Shown here piece after piece: positions 59,115-64,000 of a stretch of DNA of 64,000 bases. The notes under the pieces are model-generated. The model had not been told where the DNA came from. It saw only the letters and a list, made by a program, of their open reading frames with translations, and did not search any database. Within the stretch, counting starts at the first letter, position 1. Each line of letters starts with the position of its first letter. This stretch comes from Longilinea arvoryzae. Its GTDB lineage: Bacteria; Chloroflexota; Anaerolineae; Anaerolineales; Anaerolineaceae. The DNA lies in the NCBI RefSeq assembly GCF_001050235.1, contig NZ_DF967972.1, forward strand, positions 2,046,107 to 2,110,106, read 5' to 3'. A program made the position numbers and the translations under genes.

Positions 59115-61814
59115 TTATTCCGGCCCGCCGGGAGGCGTATCATCCTGACCGCCGCCTTCGGGAGGATTCTCACCCTTCGGATAAGGAGGAAGGAACGGCA
59201 ATTTCAAGATATCCTGCTTCCACAGGTACCAAAGAACGCCCGTCAAAGCGGACAAGCCGGACAGAATGATCAAAACGGCCAGCCAGGGGCCATTGGATGG
59301 CCTTTGCTCTGGATTGGCGGTTTGGAGCGTTGGGGTGGGGGTGGGCGTCAGGGTGAGGAACGAATGGAAGGTCGGGGTGACGGTCAATTCGTTCTGTTCG
59401 GTGCCTAGCGGGTACACGGTGGTGGTGAGCGAATTTTCGCCCTGATTCGGATAGGTGCTGGTTTCTTGCGTTGCACCGGGCTCCGGGTAACCACTCGAAG
59501 GAGTGGTGTTTTCGACGCCGCCGAAAGCCAGTTGGGTGCGGGCGGCGGATGTGCGCGTCAGTGAATTGGCAGTGGGCGCCGGGGTTGATGTGCGAAACGA
59601 CGAAGGGCGCGGCGTGCGCGTTTTTGTGGCAAAAACCTGGTAGAGCGTGCGGGTTTTGGTGGGGGTGCGCGTTATTGTGGGGGTCCTGGTCTGCGTGGGG
59701 GTGGATGTTGCCGTCGCCGTGGCAGTGCTGGTATTGGTGGCGGTGGGGGTCGCGGTAGGAACGCCGGCTGTTGCCTCCAGAATACCGGAATAAATAGACT
59801 GCTGATTGACGGTGACCATTTCCAACCGGTAGCGATAGATTACGCCGTCGGTCAAGCCGGTATCCAGGTACTGGTAGGCGCCGCCGGTCAGCGGGCTGCC
59901 CTTACCGGGGATGGCGGCGGAAATGCGTTGAAAACCCGTTCCGGCGCCCATATCCCGCTGAACGTAAATCGATTGCACGTTATATTCGCTTGAAGTCGTC
60001 CAATTGAGCAGGATCTGGGCCGCGCTGGATTGGGACGTAAAACTGGTGATCATGACGGATGAGTTTTGAACCGGAATGCCGACCACGAATGGCAGGAATT
60101 TCAGGTCATCAGCCAGGTTGGGACGGCCGGTGGCGTCGATGTTGACGCGGATCTCATCCGAATCGGGCAGGCATACCGTTTCCTGGCCGGGGTTGCCGCC
60201 CAGCGATTTTCCGGTTGTGGACCAGCCGTTGGTCAGGTTGGCAATCGGGTCATACCAGTACAGCGGGAGCAAGGCCTGATCAGTTTGGCCGCAATAGGAA
60301 GTCGATTCGATGGTGGCGGTGCACCCGGAGTTCAAATTGTATTTAAAGATGAGCCCCAGGGAGGCGCTCGGCGATACGCCATCCGGCAGAAACACATCCC
60401 AGTAATTGGAGCAGGCTGTCAAAACGGAGGAGGCGCCGGTGAAGGGCACATTATCAGAACTGCCGTAACCGTGATTCAGAATGTACAGGCTGAAATCGTT
60501 GCCCTCGGCGGTCCGCTGGAAGGAAATCTGGCCGTCGAAGGCATTGCCCAGGCTGGTGGTGACGACAAATTCTCCTGCCTGAACGCCAGGAGCGGAGGGA
60601 CGCAATAGCACGGCTGCGCCCAGGCGTTTGCCGCTGGCGTAGGTACAATTCGAAGGCGCAATGAACTCGCTGCCCCAATAATTATGGTCAACCCGGCCTT
60701 TTTGATTGCACTCCACCTGGGCGCCGCTGCGGTTGCCGTACAGGTTGTTTGCCAGTGCCTCCAGCCGGCCCGTGCCGCTGCCGGCTGCCATTTGCACCGC
60801 GTAACCCGTGTTGGCGTGGATTTGATTGAACCGCAGCAGCAGGCTGCCGGAGTTGTCGGCCACGGTGATGGCGTTCGAACCGTTGAACAGATCGTTTGAT
60901 TCGATGGCGATATTTGCGGGACTATCGATGGCGATCAGATCGCGGCCCGGATTGGCGCAAATGCCGTCGTTGATGTTCAGACCGCGCAGCGTGGCGCCGG
61001 CGGTGATGCGCAGCATGGGCTGGTTGCAAATTTGCCCCGTGTACGTCAGGCTGGCATCGTTCAATCCGGAAAGCGTGACAGGCTGGTCGACCAGCACGCT
61101 CTGGCTCTTGACAGTGTAATTGCCCAGAATCACGATGGTCCCTTGCGGATTCCCTGCCCGGGCGTCGATGGCATCCTTGAGCCCCGTGCCCAGTCCGTCC
61201 GACAGATCCTCACCGCTGTTGACGTAGCAGGGCGAATTGATCGAACAGGTGGCCGCGTCGTTGGCGACATAGACTGTGGCGGCGGTGGGGACGACCGGCA
61301 CCGCCAGGAAGGTCTGTTCGGTGCGCGTCCAGGCGCCTCCGGCCTGTTCCATGACACGGACCAGGATGGAGCCCGAAGCGATGGCCGTATCGCCGAGACG
61401 GAAGGCAAAACCGAGCGAGTCGCCAAATCCGGTACTGGTTAAGCTGGCATAAGCCCCGCCGAGTAAATTGTAGTTGGCCGGCGCACTCTCGGTACAGTAG
61501 CTGATGGAGGTCGTATAGGCCGCGTTGGTGACGCCGCCGCGCGCATCGATTCGGAATTGCGAAGCCGACCAGGCGACCGGCGTATATACGCAGAATTGAA
61601 CGTTCGGGGTGGTACCCGGGTCATACGTCCCCAGGTCGAAATTAGTTTGAAGGTTCAAACGCTGCCCTGCCGCGCATCCACTGCTTGGACAGCCTGACGG
61701 ACTGGATAGTACCAGCGTACTGCCAGGATTGGCCTGTGAGGCGCCAGGATTGGCAATGAGTATGGCAGCGATCAGGACCAGCACAAGCGCAAATCCGGGA
61801 ACGAACCGTTTCAT
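59115..61814 (-). CDS. Large surface protein: beta-helix region, Thr/Pro stalk, C-terminal membrane anchor
   Basis: 899 residues. A signal peptide (about 1-28) leads to a Cys-containing N-terminal domain, a right-handed beta-helix-like middle (about 195-385: LRGLNINDGICANPGRD, IAIESNDLFNGSNAITV), a fibronectin-like part near 595-690 (LLNWTTSSEYNVQSIYVQR), a Thr/Ser/Pro stalk (about 690-840) and a membrane segment (about 845-868) with a short Pro/Gly/Glu-rich inner tail. It is probably displayed on the cell surface and may bind a polymer. GGGAGG precedes the start. Confidence 0.75.
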   Translation of the reverse strand: MKRFVPGFALVLVLIAAILIANPGASQANPGSTLVLSSPSGCPSSGCAAGQRLNLQTNFDLGTYDPGTTPNVQFCVYTPVAWSASQFRIDARGGVTNAAYTTSISYCTESAPANYNLLGGAYASLTSTGFGDSLGFAFRLGDTAIASGSILVRVMEQAGGAWTRTEQTFLAVPVVPTAATVYVANDAATCSINSPCYVNSGEDLSDGLGTGLKDAIDARAGNPQGTIVILGNYTVKSQSVLVDQPVTLSGLNDASLTYTGQICNQPMLRITAGATLRGLNINDGICANPGRDLIAIDSPANIAIESNDLFNGSNAITVADNSGSLLLRFNQIHANTGYAVQMAAGSGTGRLEALANNLYGNRSGAQVECNQKGRVDHNYWGSEFIAPSNCTYASGKRLGAAVLLRPSAPGVQAGEFVVTTSLGNAFDGQISFQRTAEGNDFSLYILNHGYGSSDNVPFTGASSVLTACSNYWDVFLPDGVSPSASLGLIFKYNLNSGCTATIESTSYCGQTDQALLPLYWYDPIANLTNGWSTTGKSLGGNPGQETVCLPDSDEIRVNIDATGRPNLADDLKFLPFVVGIPVQNSSVMITSFTSQSSAAQILLNWTTSSEYNVQSIYVQRDMGAGTGFQRISAAIPGKGSPLTGGAYQYLDTGLTDGVIYRYRLEMVTVNQQSIYSGILEATAGVPTATPTATNTSTATATATSTPTQTRTPTITRTPTKTRTLYQVFATKTRTPRPSSFRTSTPAPTANSLTRTSAARTQLAFGGVENTTPSSGYPEPGATQETSTYPNQGENSLTTTVYPLGTEQNELTVTPTFHSFLTLTPTPTPTLQTANPEQRPSNGPWLAVLIILSGLSALTGVLWYLWKQDILKLPFLPPYPKGENPPEGGGQDDTPPGGPE

Positions 61815-61861
61815 ATAGACCTCCCAAACGGTTTTGCAGGACGCATTTCTTCAATAGAAAG

Positions 61862-61867
61862 ATTATA
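61862..61867 (-). promoter_or_regulatory. -10 element (TATAAT) for the surface protein gene
   Basis: TATAAT on the minus strand, 47 nt upstream of the ATG at 61814, preceded by GGGG; no clear -35. Confidence 0.4.
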
Positions 61868-61916
61868 CCCCAAGGAGAATAATAATCTTCCGGAGCGGCG
61901 AGGCATTGTTAATCAA

Positions 61917-61940
61917 ACAGACGGCTTTTACGCCGTCTGT
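61917..61940 (-). terminator. Terminator of the amino-acid ABC transporter operon
   Basis: ACAGACGGC (61917-61925) pairs with GCCGTCTGT (61932-61940), a 9-bp stem followed by TTTG on the minus strand. Confidence 0.75.
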
Positions 61941-61948
61941 GGATATTT

Positions 61949-62677
61949 CTAGAGAATTTTCGAAAGGAAAGCTTTCGTTCGTTCCTGTGTGGGGTGGGTA
62001 AACAAGATATCCGGCGGCGCTTCTTCGATGATTTGGCCGCTATCCATCAGAATGGCCCGGTCGGCTGCGGCGCGGGCAAACCCCATCTCATGCGAGACGA
62101 CGACCATGGTCATCCCTTCGCGTGCCAGATCCGTCATCACGTCCAGCACTTCCTGGATCATTTCGGGATCCAGAGCGCTGGTGGGTTCATCGAACAACAT
62201 GATTTTGGGATCCATGGCCAGGGCGCGAGCGATGGCCACGCGCTGCTGCTGCCCGCCGGAAAGCTGGAGCGGGTAATAATCCGCCTTGTCCGGGATGCCG
62301 ACCTTCTGCAGGAGCATGCGCGCCTTGTTTTCACTTTCGACTTTATCACGCTTGCGGACCACTCTTTGCGCCAGAAGAACGTTATCCAGCACTTTCAGGT
62401 GCGGAAATAAGTTGAAGGATTGGAATACCATCCCGACTTCCGTTCGCACGGCATTGATGTTCTGAGCCGTGTCAAGCGGGATGCCATCCACAACGATCTT
62501 GCCTTCGTCGAATTCTTCCAGGCGGTTGATACAGCGCAGCAGGGTGGATTTACCCGAACCAGAAGGACCGATGACGACCACGACCTGTCCCTTGAGAATG
62601 TCCAGGTTGATGCCCTGCAGGGCATGGACCGATCCGAACCATTTATGAACGTTTTCGATATGAATGATCGGTTCCAT
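61949..62677 (-). CDS. Polar amino-acid ABC transporter ATPase (GlnQ-like)
   Basis: 242 residues. Walker [10 protein letters not shown] (37-45), signature LSGGQQQR, Walker [13 protein letters not shown] and the switch His in [10 protein letters not shown] are all intact. The pattern is that of GlnQ/HisP-type ATPases, which drive uptake of polar amino acids. It starts 3 nt after the permease stop, so it is coupled. The specific amino acid cannot be read. Confidence 0.95.
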   Translation of the reverse strand: MEPIIHIENVHKWFGSVHALQGINLDILKGQVVVVIGPSGSGKSTLLRCINRLEEFDEGKIVVDGIPLDTAQNINAVRTEVGMVFQSFNLFPHLKVLDNVLLAQRVVRKRDKVESENKARMLLQKVGIPDKADYYPLQLSGGQQQRVAIARALAMDPKIMLFDEPTSALDPEMIQEVLDVMTDLAREGMTMVVVSHEMGFARAAADRAILMDSGQIIEEAPPDILFTHPTQERTKAFLSKIL

Positions 62678-62680
62678 GGT

Positions 62681-63508
62681 TTACCTTTCGAATTTGGAGC
62701 GCTTTTCGACCCAACTGACCAGTCGGGTGGCTAACAGGGTCATAATCAGGTAGATCAACGCCACCATCACCCAGGTTTCGATGATGATGAAGGTCGATGA
62801 CATGAATTCACGACCCCGCCGGGTCAGGTCGGGGACGGCCACCGCGCTGACCAGAGCGGTATCCTTGAGCAGGGTGATGAATTCATTTCCCACCGGCGGC
62901 AAAATTACACGCACGGCCTGCGGCAGGATGACGTATCGCATGGCCTGGAAATAAGTCATGCCCAGGCTACGGGCGGCTTCCATCTGGCCGCGTGAAATAC
63001 TCTGGATGCCGGCGCGGTAGACTTCACTCATGTAGGCCGCGTAACCGAAGGTCAGGCCAAAGATGGCCATGGTGGTGCCATCCGGCCGGAAATTGCTCAG
63101 CGCTGGATTATTCAGGGAAGCGCCCAATTCCTGGATGATGGCAGGAGAAGCGAAATACCAGAAAATGATCTGCACCATCATGGGAATGCCGCGAATCACT
63201 TCGACGTATACGGTGGCAATCCCGCGCAGGATCGTATTCTTGGAAAGGCGCGCCAGGCCGACCAGCAGGCCCAACACCAGAACCAAAACAAATGAAACCA
63301 GGGTAATCTTTACGGTGACCCAAATGCCGTCTTTTAGAAAAACCAAAATGCGGTTGTACGGATCCGGTTCTGCAAAATTCAGCACCAGGATCAAGGCTAC
63401 AACAACCGCGACCAATCCCCACCAGCGGTCAATGGATGGCTTTTTCTTCGTTCTATCCGTCATGGTGAGGGTTGCGGAAGAGGAATCGGGGATGGGAGAT
63501 GAGCTCAT
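62681..63508 (-). CDS. Amino-acid ABC transporter permease (HisMQ/GlnP type)
   Basis: 275 residues. A cytoplasmic N-terminus (about 1-30) precedes five or so membrane segments. The hallmark EAA-type loop SRGQMEAARSLGMTYFQAMRYVILPQ is present (quoted in part: EAARSLGMTYFQAMRYV), and VEVIRGIPMMVQ is the common HisMQ motif. It is the membrane subunit between the binding protein and the ATPase. It starts 115 nt after the binding-protein stop codon, with a palindrome between. Confidence 0.93.
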   Translation of the reverse strand: MSSSPIPDSSSATLTMTDRTKKKPSIDRWWGLVAVVVALILVLNFAEPDPYNRILVFLKDGIWVTVKITLVSFVLVLVLGLLVGLARLSKNTILRGIATVYVEVIRGIPMMVQIIFWYFASPAIIQELGASLNNPALSNFRPDGTTMAIFGLTFGYAAYMSEVYRAGIQSISRGQMEAARSLGMTYFQAMRYVILPQAVRVILPPVGNEFITLLKDTALVSAVAVPDLTRRGREFMSSTFIIIETWVMVALIYLIMTLLATRLVSWVEKRSKFER

Positions 63509-63577
63509 GAGCCTTCCTTGGAAAGACTTATGGATTTTCTTGGGGGAAGTCTTTTGAAAAGTACCTGAAAAAATGGA

Positions 63578-63607
63578 GTCTGCGGGGCCTGATCAGGCCT
63601 CGCAGAC
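63578..63607. promoter_or_regulatory. 30-nt palindrome between binding-protein and permease genes
   Basis: GTCTGCGGGGCCTGA-TCAGGCCTCGCAGAC is self-complementary except for one base pair. On the minus strand it lies just after the binding-protein stop and is followed by TCCATTTTTTC. It could be a partial terminator giving more binding protein than permease, a common design. Confidence 0.7.
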
Positions 63608-63623
63608 GGATTGACAAAGGGTT

Positions 63624-64000
63624 TTACTGGGCAGCCAGGTACTTGTCTTCCAACTCTTTGATCTTGCCATCATCCTTGAGGGCTTTGAGGGCCGCGTTGA
63701 TTTTGTCGACGAGTTCGGGTTTGCTCTTGCACACGGCGATACCGTAGGATTCATCGGTGAAAACGTCACCGGTGGTCATCAATTTATCGGGGTTCTTGGC
63801 GATGAAACCCAAAGCGGTCGGGTAATCGACGATGACGGCATCGATCTGGGCATTTTGCAGGTCAAGGAAGGCCAGATCGTAGGAATCGTACGGTTTGAAG
63901 GTGACGTTCGGGATTTTCTCGGCTTCGACGGCGCCGGTGGTACCCAGTTGAGCGGCAACGGTCTTCCCATTCAGGTCAGCATAGGACTTGATGGCTGTTT
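63624..64000 (-). CDS. Amino-acid ABC transporter substrate-binding protein (SBP_bac_3), C-terminal part
   Basis: The gene runs off the right edge; about 125 C-terminal codons are visible. Typical family 3 binding-protein features are LNGKTVAAQLGTTG, DYPTALGFIAK and a final YGIAVCKSKPELVDKIN then LKDDGKIKELEDKY. It is an extracytoplasmic receptor for a polar amino acid and is first in the operon. The ATG often predicted at 63812 lies within the domain and is not the start. Confidence 0.92.
   Translation of the reverse strand, partial: TAIKSYADLNGKTVAAQLGTTGAVEAEKIPNVTFKPYDSYDLAFLDLQNAQIDAVIVDYPTALGFIAKNPDKLMTTGDVFTDESYGIAVCKSKPELVDKINAALKALKDDGKIKELEDKYLAAQ

Noticed and set aside
1-64000. 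tRNA or rRNA genes
   Set aside because: All intergenic stretches were read for cloverleaf or rRNA-like blocks; none was convincing.

Overview
The window (64 kb, moderately high GC) looks like a chromosomal segment of a Chloroflexota bacterium, most likely Anaerolineae. This is an inference from gene content and style: components resembling alternative complex III, a B-type tryptophan synthase beta chain (TrpB2), c-di-AMP receptor-like proteins, a double-length ThyX-like protein, surface proteins with long Thr/Pro (TPTPT) linkers, and several extracytoplasmic peptidoglycan enzymes. No rRNA, tRNA, phage, IS element or CRISPR array was seen; it is mostly core chromosome with a few accessory pieces.

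Layout. 1-1719 (minus): start of a respiratory cluster (diheme cytochrome c, pentaheme ActA-like cytochrome, start of a Tat-exported molybdopterin/Fe-S lipoprotein). 1922-4827 (plus): RlmD-type rRNA methyltransferase, PflX-type radical SAM protein, an AT-richer GNAT acetyltransferase. 4776-7883: NrtR-like regulator, surface lipoprotein with a CBM9-like domain, thioredoxin-TPR protein, conserved unknown. 7957-10954 (minus): amidase plus two L,D-transpeptidases. 11080-12146 (plus): flavin reductase and AMMECR1 protein. 12202-15641 (minus): GH63-like hydrolase, two DarA-like genes, membrane protein. 15735-19244: class A penicillin-binding protein. 19312-21558: degenerate DNA-methylase-like protein. 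21738-23468: DUF2207-type membrane protein.

23588-29356 (plus) is a tight three-gene unit (NusG paralogue, very large GAF sensor kinase, FIST protein), followed immediately by a four-copy ~102-bp tandem repeat array (29358-29775). 29869-32728 (minus) is a tryptophan unit: consensus promoter, T-box leader with a UGG specifier, trpS, trpB2. Then DinB-like protein, CPBP protease, and the information-processing operon nusA-ylxR-infB-rbfA-truB-ribF-thyX-like (42385 to 34354).

42627-50761: GH13 alpha-glucosidase, Ldh-family dehydrogenase, methyltransferase-like protein, VanR/VanS-like two-component system followed by a lipoprotein D-Ala-D-Ala carboxypeptidase whose promoter carries 11-bp-phased TAAG repeats, and two small unknown genes. 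50864-52599: CPBP protease with its ArsR-like regulator. 52831-54750: gyrB. 54803-58931: membrane proteins, JAMM peptidase, PlsY-like acyltransferase, MBL hydrolase. 59115-61814: large beta-helix surface protein. 61949-64000: polar amino-acid ABC transporter (ATPase, permease, start-truncated binding protein).

Three themes recur: cell-wall synthesis and remodelling (amidase, two LDTs, PBP1, DacA, VanRS), nucleotide- and membrane-based signalling (DarA pair, GAF kinase, FIST), and information processing (nusA operon, gyrB, T-box). Promoters often show an extended -10 (TGnTAnAAT) without a clear -35, and several genes without a Shine-Dalgarno begin 6-11 nt after such a -10, suggesting leaderless mRNAs. 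All functions are read from motifs and family knowledge; no database search was possible.
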